Of a stretch of 64,000 nt of DNA, positions 16,927 to 26,029 are shown piece after piece. Under the pieces are notes generated by a model. The model did not search any database and was not told the origin of the DNA. It saw only the letters and a program-made list of their open reading frames with translations. The translations under genes and the position numbers were made by a program. Source of the stretch: CAJQQY01 sp045106765 (lineage in GTDB: Bacteria; Bacteroidota; Bacteroidia; Chitinophagales; Saprospiraceae); contig JBGCFD010000154.1 of NCBI GenBank assembly GCA_045106765.1, positions 1 to 64,000 of the forward strand, given 5' to 3'. Every line of letters begins with the position of its first letter. Positions within the stretch are counted from its first letter, which is position 1.

Positions 16927-18321
16927 TTAATACCCTAAAATTCTTAGCATCTCTTCAGACTTTTGCTCTTCTCGATAAACTTGTGAAACGAAATTCCCCG
17001 TCTCATCTCGATCAATTACAATTAACTTAGGCGTAGGAATTAAACAATGTTTGATGCCTCCATAACCGCTGATCGCATCTTGATAAGCACCTGTATGAAA
17101 GAAGCCTACGTATAAAGGTTCTTGATCATTATTCTCATATTTTGGCAAATGAATCTGTTGATTCAAATCATCAGAATTATAATAATCCGAATGATCGCAA
17201 CTGATTCCACCGAGGTTGACCCGTTGATATTCTTTGTTCCATTTATTGACGGGAAGTAAAATAAATTTTTCTAAAATACTTCTAGCATCAGGAATGGTGT
17301 TCAGTAAACTATTATTAATTATGTACCAATGTTCTGCATCATTTTGTTTTTTATGTTCAAGCACTTCAAAGATAACCGCACCACTTTCACCTACTGTATA
17401 TTTTCCAAATTCAGTAAAAATATCAGGTTCTTGAATTCCTTCGCTTTCGCAAGTCTCTTTGATGTTTTTGATTATCTCGTTGACAATATATTTATAGTCA
17501 TAATCAAATCCTAAAGTGTTTTTTATGGGAAAACCACCGCCCAAATTTAAGGCGTGTAATTCAGGACAACGTTTTTTCAATTCGACAAACATTTTTAGAG
17601 CTTTCTGAAATTCGCCCCAATAGTAGAAATTATCTTTGATACCTGAATCCACAAAAAAGTGCAACATCTTGAGTTCAAGGTTTTTACTTTTTGTAATGTT
17701 TTTTGTATAAAAATCTAAAATTTCTGATGGTTGAATTCCTAGTCGAGAAGTGTAATAATCAGACTTCGGTTGTAAATCTGTTGCCATTCTGATTCCTATT
17801 TTTAATTTGACATTCAAGTCTGCGAAGCGATTTAATTCTTGCATGCTATCCAAAATAGTTATACTGTTTTTAAATCCTAACTCATTGATTTTTAGTATTT
17901 TGCGAACATAGTCTTCCGTTTTGTAACCATTGTGAACCAAAACGATGGAAGTATTAATTTCACCTTTTTTATATAGTTTTAAAATTAAATCAATATCAAA
18001 ACCAGAAGATGTTTCAAGGTGAACATCATGCTTTATTACTTCAGAAATAATATGTTGAAAATGACAACATTTGGTACAATAACAATAGTAATAATTGCCT
18101 TTGTAGTTATTAGAATTCATTGCATTATTAAAAAGATTTTTGGCCTTTTTGACTTGATCTCCAATTTTGGGTAAGTAAGAAAGTTTGAATGGAGTTCCAT
18201 ATTCTTCAATCAAATGTTGTAACGAAATCCCATGAAAATATAGAGAGTCATCTTTGATTTCAAAACCTTTTTGTGGAAAATGGTAGGTCTGATTAATCAA
18301 GTTAAAATAGGTATTATTCAT
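16927..18321 (-). CDS. speA: arginine decarboxylase (short Bacteroidota form)
   Basis: A PLP-dependent fold-III decarboxylase of 464 residues, clearly shorter than the roughly 630-650-residue enterobacterial SpeA but the usual size for the arginine decarboxylases of Flavobacteriia and relatives. The PLP-binding Lys84 lies in CYCTKCCHF, where relatives usually have CYCTKSSHF. Further signatures are HVHLETSSGFDIDLI, the glycine-rich phosphate-binding loop LGGGFPIKN and the C-terminal FFHTGAYQDAISGYGG. It is the first gene of the polyamine operon and would make agmatine and CO2 from arginine. A diaminopimelate or ornithine decarboxylase role is less likely given the agmatinase downstream. Confidence 0.9.
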   Translation of the reverse strand: MNNTYFNLINQTYHFPQKGFEIKDDSLYFHGISLQHLIEEYGTPFKLSYLPKIGDQVKKAKNLFNNAMNSNNYKGNYYYCYCTKCCHFQHIISEVIKHDVHLETSSGFDIDLILKLYKKGEINTSIVLVHNGYKTEDYVRKILKINELGFKNSITILDSMQELNRFADLNVKLKIGIRMATDLQPKSDYYTSRLGIQPSEILDFYTKNITKSKNLELKMLHFFVDSGIKDNFYYWGEFQKALKMFVELKKRCPELHALNLGGGFPIKNTLGFDYDYKYIVNEIIKNIKETCESEGIQEPDIFTEFGKYTVGESGAVIFEVLEHKKQNDAEHWYIINNSLLNTIPDARSILEKFILLPVNKWNKEYQRVNLGGISCDHSDYYNSDDLNQQIHLPKYENNDQEPLYVGFFHTGAYQDAISGYGGIKHCLIPTPKLIVIDRDETGNFVSQVYREEQKSEEMLRILGY

Positions 18322-19543
18322 ATTTTGAAATATATACTTTGTTGTTGATTTGAAAATTATGCAAATGCGGAATGAAATCTAAATTTTTGAAATCCCCCAA
18401 AAAGTAAAACCAGGATGGGAAATTAATAAAAATAGTTACAAATTATTTTTATTAATTTCCAACTAACTACTCTCAATTATTAAAAATAGAATCGTTTTAA
18501 TACTCTTGAACTTCCTTTTATCCTACCGAATTTATTCTTAAAAAAATACTATAGAAAAGAGTGATCAAAAATTATTTTTAGCCTTCTTCTCGAATTCAAT
18601 TGGAAAAAGTGCAAATCCAATTAATCAAATTGGTGGACGAATTTTGCATTTAGATAGTTTGCTTTATTTTATATTATTTTTTTAAACATCATTTTTTCCA
18701 AATATTATTTATATTATTATTTTTGCGTGATAAAATACGGAGGTAATAATTTTTGCTATTTTTCTAAATAAAATTTTGACAAAAAATAATAATGGAACTA
18801 CCATTTTCTTCTGAAAGAAGATTGTCAAAGATAAATGAACAAGTGGCTGAATTAATGAAAAACCTGCGAAATTAATTGCTTCAGAAATGAGGAATATTAT
18901 TAAAAATGTTCATTTTTTTTTGTGAAAAATAGATTTATTCTCAATCTGAATTATTGAAATGAGATTTGGTAGAGAAAATAAGGTGGAATCAAATTGGGAT
19001 AAAAAATCATATGATAATGCCTCTAGAGGGATTTTTTTGTAAGTAAGATATTAGAGAGATTAAATTCCCTTTTTTATGTTTTTTTACCAAAAAATGGAGT
19101 ATCTTTATATTTGTACCTTAATTAACAAAATTGTAATGTTCGTTTTTTTTTGACTTAAATCACACATAGAATTATTTTGCAAAAAAGTGGCAATTAATTC
19201 TAAATTTTTATCCCAAAAAAGTCGATTCTCCATTGACTTAAACTAAAACAGATCTTTTCATTAAGGTCTTAATATTCCAAGCCTAAGAAGAAATTAATTA
19301 AACCAATCATTGCACCGAATAGTGTAAAAACCGAATATTACCAAATTATGTTTCGTCACGAAACTTAATATATGGCTGGGAACATAATTTCAATTTCAAG
19401 AGGAAAATTCGTTTTCCTGAAAGCTTAAGTACCTAGAATTCAACTGACAAAATTTAATTTAGTATAGTCATCATAAAGATGTCTTTACTGGATGTTTTTA
19501 TGTTGGATATTTTTTTAAAACTTTATTTTTACAAAAAAAAATT
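18322..19543. other. long gene-poor region between polyamine operon and exopolysaccharide locus
   Basis: A 1.2-kb very AT-rich stretch. It holds one tiny open frame at 18792-18875 (27 residues, starting MELPFSSERRLSK, helical and charged) of doubtful reality, a small hairpin near 19400-19420 (GGAAAAT/TTTTCC) and a TATATTTG promoter-like octamer at 19106-19113. The roughly 430 bases between that octamer and the first exopolysaccharide gene would form an unusually long leader. No known riboswitch or RNA gene was recognised. Confidence 0.5.
19106..19113 (+). promoter_or_regulatory. possible -7 element (TATATTTG) upstream of the exopolysaccharide locus
   Basis: It matches TAnnTTTG in the long gene-free stretch before the export-lipoprotein gene. 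Distance to the gene is about 430 bases, and no clear -33 box was found, so this is only a candidate. Confidence 0.25.
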
Positions 19544-20362
19544 ATGCGATTATTTATTTCTTGGATAAAGCTGGGTTTGATCATTTTGGTATGTGGTACT
19601 TTTTTTACCTCATGCATCAAACACTCAGAGCTGATTTCATTAAATGGAGACGATAAAGACAAGGAAGGAGTAAAGAATACGGTTGTGCTCGATGAACTTC
19701 ATGATTTTGAGGCATATAAAGTTCAACCTTTTGATCAACTTATGATTAAGGTCAATGCCTTTGATGGTAGCACAGAAGAATATCTCAATCGAGAATTTTC
19801 GTCAACAAATACTTTTACTCGAGAGATCGCTTATGATCCTGCCTCACTTTATTTTAATAGTTATACGGTTGATGAAGCAGGAGAAATTGCACTTCCATTG
19901 GTTGGGAATATCAAGGTTACCTCAATGACTATATCAGATGTGAAAAAGCATTTGGATGAATCCTATAAGCCTCACCTCAAATTAGTTTCGACTTCGGTGA
20001 AATTGGCGAATATGAGGGTGACTCTTTTTGGAGAAGTCAATAAACCAGGTGTTCAATATTTGTATAATGAAAAAAATACTATACTTGATGCAATTAGTAA
20101 TGCAGGTGGTATTACTGATTTTGGAAATAGAAAAAAAGTAAAACTGATTAGAATGACGGAAAAAGGATCAGAGACGGTTTACTTGGATCTAAATAAATCA
20201 GATTTTATTAGTACTGAATATTATTATATACAACCGTATGATGTAATCTATATCGAACCTTCTAAATTTAAATCAAGAGATAGAAGTTCAAGTGTTGCGG
20301 GCGTAGTGATTTCAGCAATTTCTGCTGGAGCAGTAATTTTAAGTTTTTTCATCACACGATAG
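19544..20362 (+). CDS. polysaccharide export lipoprotein (Wza-like)
   Basis: A 272-residue outer-membrane export component. The N-terminal signal ends at a lipobox-like FTSC with Cys24 the likely lipidation site. A Poly_export domain follows (about 60-150: KVQPFDQLMIKV...DEAGEIALPLVGNIKV), then a SLBB-type segment (VTLFGEVNKPGVQYL...ILDAISNAGG), and a C-terminal hydrophobic stretch (VAGVVISAISAGAVILSFF) that could span the membrane as in Wza-type pores. It is the first gene of the exopolysaccharide locus and is followed after 45 bases by the co-polymerase gene, its usual functional partner in moving polymer from periplasm to surface. Confidence 0.92.
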   Translation: MRLFISWIKLGLIILVCGTFFTSCIKHSELISLNGDDKDKEGVKNTVVLDELHDFEAYKVQPFDQLMIKVNAFDGSTEEYLNREFSSTNTFTREIAYDPASLYFNSYTVDEAGEIALPLVGNIKVTSMTISDVKKHLDESYKPHLKLVSTSVKLANMRVTLFGEVNKPGVQYLYNEKNTILDAISNAGGITDFGNRKKVKLIRMTEKGSETVYLDLNKSDFISTEYYYIQPYDVIYIEPSKFKSRDRSSSVAGVVISAISAGAVILSFFITR

Positions 20363-20407
20363 TTTGAGGATATTGAAACCCCATAAGAATCTAAAAAATA
20401 ACAACTC

Positions 20408-22873
20408 ATGATTAGTCAGAAGTTACCAAATAAAAACACAAATTCTGAAGTTAACCTTAAAATGTTATTCCGCAGAATTTTCAAAAACAAACTACTCTTC
20501 GCCGTAAGTATATTGTTATGTCTTGCAGGAGCTTACGCTTATCTCAAAACTACCACTCCAAAATATTTAGTTCAAACTTCACTATTAATCGATTCTAACG
20601 GAAAGAGTAGATTGCTTGGTAGTAGTAGTAAATATGTTGATGGAGGGGTTGGTTTAATTGGGATGGAAAAAAATCTTTATAATGAGATGGGGATAATTAA
20701 ATCTTTTAGTTTAGTCAATAAGACGTTGAAAGATTTAGATTTTGGAGTGTCGTACTTCGCAGGAAATTGGTATAAAAAACAAGAATACTATGGATATTTT
20801 CCGTTTGAAATAAAGGTGTCAGAAGATGCGCCGCAAATGTATGGGTCGTTTTTTCAAGTAGTTATACTTAGTGAAACAGAGTATATTTTAAAAATAAATA
20901 CGAAGGAATTTAGTGTTTCAAATCCAGCGACAAAGACGAATCGAGAGATGACCTCTAAATTTGAATTTTCTAAAAAATATCGTTTTGGTGAGCTAGTGAA
21001 ACATGATTATTTTGAATTTAGTTTGGTAAAACCTGCCTACGAGGTAGTGATGGATGAGTTTGCAGGAAAGGATTTATTTTTTAAGATGAATAGTATTACT
21101 GGATTGACGAATAGTTTTATCAGTAAAATGGAAGTTCAGCAGACGGATATCCAAGCAAGTATTTTGAAGGTTCAAACGGAAGGAACAACTGTTTCAAAAG
21201 AGATAAAGTTTTTGAAAAAATTAAATGAAAATTTTATTCAAAACAAATTTATTGAACGTTCTGCCATTGCTTCATCCAAAGAAGGTTTTATTCAAAAGCA
21301 ATTAGATAGTATTAAAACAACCTTAGATGCCGCAGAAAGAAACTTAGAAAATTTTAAGCGAGGAACAAATTCAGTAGATCTTTCTAGATCAGGTGCATTG
21401 GGATTAGATCAATTGCAAAAATTAGAAACTGAAAAAGGTCAGATTATCTTAAATCAAAAATACTATACCTCGCTATTAAATTATATAACAATAAATGATG
21501 GGATCGAAAAAGCGGTCTCTCCATCTGCTGTAGGAATTGATGATCCTATTTTGAACGAGAATTTGATAGAGTTGAAAAAACTCCATGAGAAGAAAAACGA
21601 ATTTTCTCGAACCAAGGGAGCTCAAAGTATGGATTTGAAATTGTTGCAAGAACGGATTGACAATACAGCGAGTGCGCTCAAAGAAAATGTTAGAAATTTA
21701 ATGCGTTTTTCAGATATTGCGTTGACTGATAAGACTCAAAGAATAGAAAAATTAGAGTTAGCCTTAAATGAACTACCTGCCAACGAAAAGAAGTTATTGA
21801 ACTTTGAACGTAAAGCAACGCTTAATGGAAACCTTTACAATTACCTTAGTCAAGAATTGGCAAAAAACAATATTGCTCGTGCTGAAAATACACCTGATGT
21901 AAAAGTGCTAGATCAACCTCGAAGAATGGGATCTGGACCAATCTCTCCTCAAAAAATGTTAATCATGTTGTTGGGAGGAATCATCGGTGCAATGTTGCCA
22001 TTGGCTTGGTTGGTTTTTTCTAATTCTTTAGATAATACGATTGATGATGTTAAGCACTTGGAAGGGGTGACTAGTATTCCAATCGTTGCTAGTATTTTTC
22101 ATGCCAATAAAAAAATCAATTTAGAAACTAAATTTGGCGGTGAGTGGCAGGTAAAAGAATCGTTCCGAGACTTGGGAGCTAATTTACAATTTCTGGTTCC
22201 AGATGTTAGCAAAAATGTAATTGGAGTTACTTCAACAATTAGAGAGGAGGGAAAGACTTTTTGTTCCTCTTGTTTGGCGATGAGTTTGGCAATGGAGGGA
22301 AAAAAAGTAGTACTGATAGATTTGAACTTTCGGAATCCAAGCCTTTGGGAAAGATCAGATAAGTACCAAGGAATGGAACTGTCAGAATATTTGACGATAA
22401 AAGATGATGCTACAGAAAAGGTAATTCACAGGTATCAAGGAATACCAAATCTAAGTATTATTCCAACCTATGAAGAGCGGTCTAACCCACACAAATTATT
22501 AGGTAGCAAACGATTGGATATATTAATTCAAAAGGCCAAATATGATTTTGATTTTGTCATTATTGATTCTTCGCCAGTTGGATTGGTTTCCGATTATTTA
22601 TTGATTTCAAAATACATTGACATTCACCTTTTTACCATAAGAAGAAAAGTTTCGAAGTTTTTGTTTTTGGAAGACTTAGAAGATTTGAGCATCCGAGGAA
22701 AAATGGAAAATACATTTTTGATTTTTAATGATGCAAAAAATAATAAAGGGAGAAAAGATTATTCTTATACTGCTGCAAAAGAGAGTGATAAAGTGAAGCA
22801 AAAATCACCTGTTCAGACTAGCTGGCAAAAAAGACTAGCGCCTGATTTAATACAACCGAAAAAAGGTAATTAA
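20408..22873 (+). CDS. polysaccharide co-polymerase with BY-kinase-like domain (Wzc-like)
   Basis: An 821-residue protein controlling chain length and export. One helix lies near residues 28-48, followed by a Wzz-type periplasmic region with long coiled coils and a second helix at about 518-540. The cytoplasmic C-terminal region resembles bacterial tyrosine kinases. Its nucleotide motifs are unusual: the Walker A segment reads TSTIREEGKTF (about 608-618), keeping GKT but lacking the usual upstream glycine or proline; Walker A' reads LIDLNFRNP where DADLRRP is typical; Walker B reads FVIIDSSPV. The C-terminal tail has only two tyrosines (DYSYT) rather than a cluster. Kinase activity is therefore uncertain. 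Its stop codon overlaps the start of the next gene by one base (TAATG). Confidence 0.9.
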   Translation: MISQKLPNKNTNSEVNLKMLFRRIFKNKLLFAVSILLCLAGAYAYLKTTTPKYLVQTSLLIDSNGKSRLLGSSSKYVDGGVGLIGMEKNLYNEMGIIKSFSLVNKTLKDLDFGVSYFAGNWYKKQEYYGYFPFEIKVSEDAPQMYGSFFQVVILSETEYILKINTKEFSVSNPATKTNREMTSKFEFSKKYRFGELVKHDYFEFSLVKPAYEVVMDEFAGKDLFFKMNSITGLTNSFISKMEVQQTDIQASILKVQTEGTTVSKEIKFLKKLNENFIQNKFIERSAIASSKEGFIQKQLDSIKTTLDAAERNLENFKRGTNSVDLSRSGALGLDQLQKLETEKGQIILNQKYYTSLLNYITINDGIEKAVSPSAVGIDDPILNENLIELKKLHEKKNEFSRTKGAQSMDLKLLQERIDNTASALKENVRNLMRFSDIALTDKTQRIEKLELALNELPANEKKLLNFERKATLNGNLYNYLSQELAKNNIARAENTPDVKVLDQPRRMGSGPISPQKMLIMLLGGIIGAMLPLAWLVFSNSLDNTIDDVKHLEGVTSIPIVASIFHANKKINLETKFGGEWQVKESFRDLGANLQFLVPDVSKNVIGVTSTIREEGKTFCSSCLAMSLAMEGKKVVLIDLNFRNPSLWERSDKYQGMELSEYLTIKDDATEKVIHRYQGIPNLSIIPTYEERSNPHKLLGSKRLDILIQKAKYDFDFVIIDSSPVGLVSDYLLISKYIDIHLFTIRRKVSKFLFLEDLEDLSIRGKMENTFLIFNDAKNNKGRKDYSYTAAKESDKVKQKSPVQTSWQKRLAPDLIQPKKGN

Positions 22874-24288
22874 TGTATACCGCATTAAAAGTAGCTGAAG
22901 GCTCAGTAGTGGGTATGCCATTCGTGTATGTATACTTTTTATTTGCACTCTTATTGGGTGCATCGTGGGTGTACAAAAACGATGTGAAGCACAAGTTTGA
23001 AACTTTGGTGCTATGCTTTTATTTGATGACGGGTAATTTGAATGACTTGCTCACTTTTGCTATTCCAGGAGTTTCTTTTTTTGAAATTCAGCCTGACAGA
23101 TTTTTATTTTTCATGTTTTCATTTTTTTTAGTGAGGCAATTTTATTTTACAAAGGAGCCATTTGAGTTTAAAAATTTTTGGAAGATACCTTGGTTTATGA
23201 TCATCCTGACTTTTTATACCTTGTTTAAAATAATTTCTCTTTCAAGTCATTCTGACACCATTGAGTTTCCAGAAATAATAATCAAGTCTTTGCATGTAGT
23301 TAATGTCTTGGTAATCATCCTTGCTTTGCGTGTACTTTACTCACCGAAATTAATTGAAATATTTGGAAAAGCACTTTTGGTAGGAGCTATCGCAACCTGT
23401 CTAGTCAGCTTTGTGCAAATTGGAATTGATCCAATGTTTGCTCGGACAGGTGATGTTCGAATTGCTTTTGGAAGTGTCTACCGAGTTAATGGAATTTTTA
23501 ATGCAGAATATTTTAGTTCCTATTATTTAATCATTGCGAGTACTTGGGTATTAACTCAGTATGAAGATGGTTACAAGAAATTGGGTTTAGTCTGTTTATA
23601 TTCTATAGGAATATTTTTGACCTTTCATAGAATGAGTTGGTTGTTGTTCTTCGTGGTTTTGGCGATTTATTTTGTTGTATTGGCCAAACCTCAAATGGAT
23701 AAATTACTGCTCGCAGGTATGGCAGGTCTAACTGTACTTTTGGTGATTTTTTTGGTTTTTCAAAGGGAAATTGTAAACTCTACCTTAGTTAAAGAAAGGG
23801 TGACCGAAACGGTAGATAGTCGCTTTGGATATTATGATATGGTTTTTGACAATATAGGAAAAGAACCTTTTTTCGGCTACGGTAATCATGATAATGAAGT
23901 CTATTATTATAGTATGTTGCATATCACTCGGATGCGAGAAAGAGCAACTGGTGCAGCAGGAGGAATTCATAGTGGATATTTATCAGCGATGTTTTATTAC
24001 GGCATTCCAGCATTTTTGTCCTTTACTCTTTTTGTGTTATCAACCATTGTCTATTTCGCCAGATTATATATAAAAACGGATAATCCTATTTTTTCAATTG
24101 CATTTGTTTTAGCTCTTGTTTATGGTGTTGCAAATATGACAAATACACTTTTGTTTTCAGAATATTTGGGGATTTTCCTTGCAATATTTTTAGGACTAGG
24201 ATTAGGTGCTCGATATTATTCTATGGAGGAGGAAGAGGCAACTGTTCCTGTGCACAATCAATTTTCTCAACAACTTAAACACGTGTGA
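22873..24288 (+). CDS. O-antigen ligase/polymerase family protein (Wzy-like)
   Basis: A 471-residue membrane protein with about eleven hydrophobic helices and a larger periplasmic loop before the last helices, the layout of Wzy polymerases and WaaL ligases. Sequences of this family diverge strongly. Segments seen here such as GSVYRVNGIFNAEYFSSYY, the FHRMSWLLFFVVLAI helix and RATGAAGGIHSGYLSAMFYYG fit the Wzy_C signature, where H, S and G residues recur. In the context of a Wza/Wzc pair and a flippase gene, polymerisation of exopolysaccharide repeat units at the periplasmic face is likely. It is coupled to both neighbours: TAATG with the gene before and ATGA with the gene after. Confidence 0.82.
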   Translation: MYTALKVAEGSVVGMPFVYVYFLFALLLGASWVYKNDVKHKFETLVLCFYLMTGNLNDLLTFAIPGVSFFEIQPDRFLFFMFSFFLVRQFYFTKEPFEFKNFWKIPWFMIILTFYTLFKIISLSSHSDTIEFPEIIIKSLHVVNVLVIILALRVLYSPKLIEIFGKALLVGAIATCLVSFVQIGIDPMFARTGDVRIAFGSVYRVNGIFNAEYFSSYYLIIASTWVLTQYEDGYKKLGLVCLYSIGIFLTFHRMSWLLFFVVLAIYFVVLAKPQMDKLLLAGMAGLTVLLVIFLVFQREIVNSTLVKERVTETVDSRFGYYDMVFDNIGKEPFFGYGNHDNEVYYYSMLHITRMRERATGAAGGIHSGYLSAMFYYGIPAFLSFTLFVLSTIVYFARLYIKTDNPIFSIAFVLALVYGVANMTNTLLFSEYLGIFLAIFLGLGLGARYYSMEEEEATVPVHNQFSQQLKHV

Positions 24289-25652
24289 TGAGGATCAAAG
24301 AATTGTGGAATAAAGTGATGGGAGAAGGTCATGAACGAACGATCAAAGCAAAGAAGAATATTTTGCTTTCCATGATTTATAAGGCCTTAGGGATCTTGAT
24401 TGGATTCGCCTATTTTCCAATCTCTTTAAGTTATTTGGGTGATGAAAAATTTGGAATTTTTCTAGCCATGGTCTCCATGGTAGATTGGTTTGCAGAGTTT
24501 GATATAGGAATAGGAAATGGATTACGCAATAAGCTTGGCGAAGCAATTGCAGATGATAACGAGGAAGATGCAAAGGGTTTTATTAGTACAGCTTATTTTG
24601 CTTTGGGGAGTATTTTTTCTGGAGTCGCATTGATCGCAATTGGTTTTAGTTTTATTATCCCTTGGGCAGAGTGGTTGGATGTAGATCCAACTTTAGATCG
24701 ACAAATAATGATTTTAGCGGTGATGATGTTTGGAGCATTTGCCATCAATTTTATCGGGGCGATGATTCACCAAATATTTTATGCGCTGCAACAAACGGGA
24801 ATTGTGAATTTGTTTGGGTTGATTGTGAAAGCAGCATTTCTCTTGTTCATTATTATTTTGATGTACACGACGGAGGAGTCGTTGATACTTTATGGAGCTG
24901 CTAAAACTTTTACTTTTGCATTTATCCCTGTGGCGATTGCCGTATATTATTTTTATTTTAGTAAGAACTTAAAAAAGTTTAAGCCTTCGCTGAAATATGT
25001 CAAACGGCATTATTTTGATAAAATGTTTTCCCTTGGTTTTCAGTTTTTTATTATCAAAATTTCAATGGTCATTATACATCAAACCAATAATGTACTCATT
25101 ATTAAATTTGTCAATCCAGCAGAAGTAGTCACCTACGAAGCAGCTTATAAATTTCTCTCTATTTTCCTTTTGATTTTTGTAATCTTCACCAATCAACTTT
25201 GGTCTGCAAGTGTCGAAGCTTATCGAAAAGGAGATTTGGTTTGGATGAAAAATACGATCAAGAGCGTGGTGAAAATTTGGATAGGAACAGTTCTAATTTC
25301 GGTGCTAATGGTATTGATTTCTCCTATTTTTTATAAGTTATGGATACCCGAAAAGGAAATACCAATGGCAATTACCATTGTTGTTGCCATCTCAGTTTCA
25401 ATTACCAATTGGGTGAATTTATTCAACCTCATCATGAATGGAACTGGAAAAATTAAATTACAAATGTATGCTTGGATTTTTGCCAGTATTATCAATATTC
25501 CCTTGTCGGTATTTTTTGCTACGGTAATGGAGTGGGGGACAGTCGGAATTGTTTTAGGAACAATTGTTAGCATGGTACCGCTGGCAATTTTATCGCCAAT
25601 TCAAGTAAGAAAAATATTATCTAAAAATTTAAGTGGAATCTGGGATAAATAA
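24285..25652 (+). CDS. polysaccharide flippase (Wzx-like, MATE/MVF fold)
   Basis: A 455-residue membrane protein with about twelve to fourteen helices. It belongs to the oligosaccharide flippase group: an N-terminal positively charged amphipathic stretch, SYLGDEKFGIFLAMVSMVDWF, and the DIGIGNGLRNKLGEAIADDN motif, all typical of Wzx transporters. It would carry lipid-linked repeat units across the inner membrane to the Wzy-like polymerase. Its start overlaps the preceding gene by four bases (ATGA), indicating translational coupling, and it closes the first tightly packed block of export genes. Confidence 0.9.
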   Translation: MMRIKELWNKVMGEGHERTIKAKKNILLSMIYKALGILIGFAYFPISLSYLGDEKFGIFLAMVSMVDWFAEFDIGIGNGLRNKLGEAIADDNEEDAKGFISTAYFALGSIFSGVALIAIGFSFIIPWAEWLDVDPTLDRQIMILAVMMFGAFAINFIGAMIHQIFYALQQTGIVNLFGLIVKAAFLLFIIILMYTTEESLILYGAAKTFTFAFIPVAIAVYYFYFSKNLKKFKPSLKYVKRHYFDKMFSLGFQFFIIKISMVIIHQTNNVLIIKFVNPAEVVTYEAAYKFLSIFLLIFVIFTNQLWSASVEAYRKGDLVWMKNTIKSVVKIWIGTVLISVLMVLISPIFYKLWIPEKEIPMAITIVVAISVSITNWVNLFNLIMNGTGKIKLQMYAWIFASIINIPLSVFFATVMEWGTVGIVLGTIVSMVPLAILSPIQVRKILSKNLSGIWDK

Positions 25653-25721
25653 AAAAATCCAATTCCAATCTATATAAAATAAATATCGTTTGAAAACAAT
25701 TAAAGATCATCTGTAAAAAAG

Positions 25722-25937
25722 ATGGTCAATACTTTTTTGATTAGTGACTTTAAAAAACCAAAATTAATGAAAACCATAACATTACTAGAAAGCCTTTTCA
25801 AAGGAGAAGGCATCAATGAACTAGCTATGAATACTAAAATTAGCTATCACATTGATTATCCCTTTAACCGTAAATTCTTGACTTCAAAAGTCGCTCAATT
25901 TTTTAATGATTCTGCCTTAGTAGAAAAATTTGGATGA
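25722..25937 (+). CDS. small protein of unknown function in the exopolysaccharide locus
   Basis: A 71-residue open frame between the flippase and a glycosyltransferase gene on the same strand. A second start at residue 16 (MKTITLLESLF) is equally plausible. No signal peptide, membrane helix or known motif was seen; the sequence is mildly basic and probably helical at the start. The frame ends at a TGA just before a perfect palindrome at 25946-25968. Its colinear position supports a real gene, but it could be a chance frame or the remnant of a larger one. Confidence 0.4.
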   Translation: MVNTFLISDFKKPKLMKTITLLESLFKGEGINELAMNTKISYHIDYPFNRKFLTSKVAQFFNDSALVEKFG

Positions 25938-25945
25938 CACGGGGA

Positions 25946-25968
25946 AAGAATATTTTTTAAATATTCTT
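25946..25968 (+). terminator. perfect palindrome, possible terminator or attenuator
   Basis: AAGAATATTT and AAATATTCTT form 10-bp perfect arms around a TTT loop. No T run follows, so the terminator role is uncertain. It separates the flippase block from the glycosyltransferase gene. Confidence 0.35.
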
Positions 25969-26029
25969 CTTACCCAAATTGGAACAAGATTAATTGAAAA
26001 TTATTTTCTTTAAATAAAACGGTTATCGT

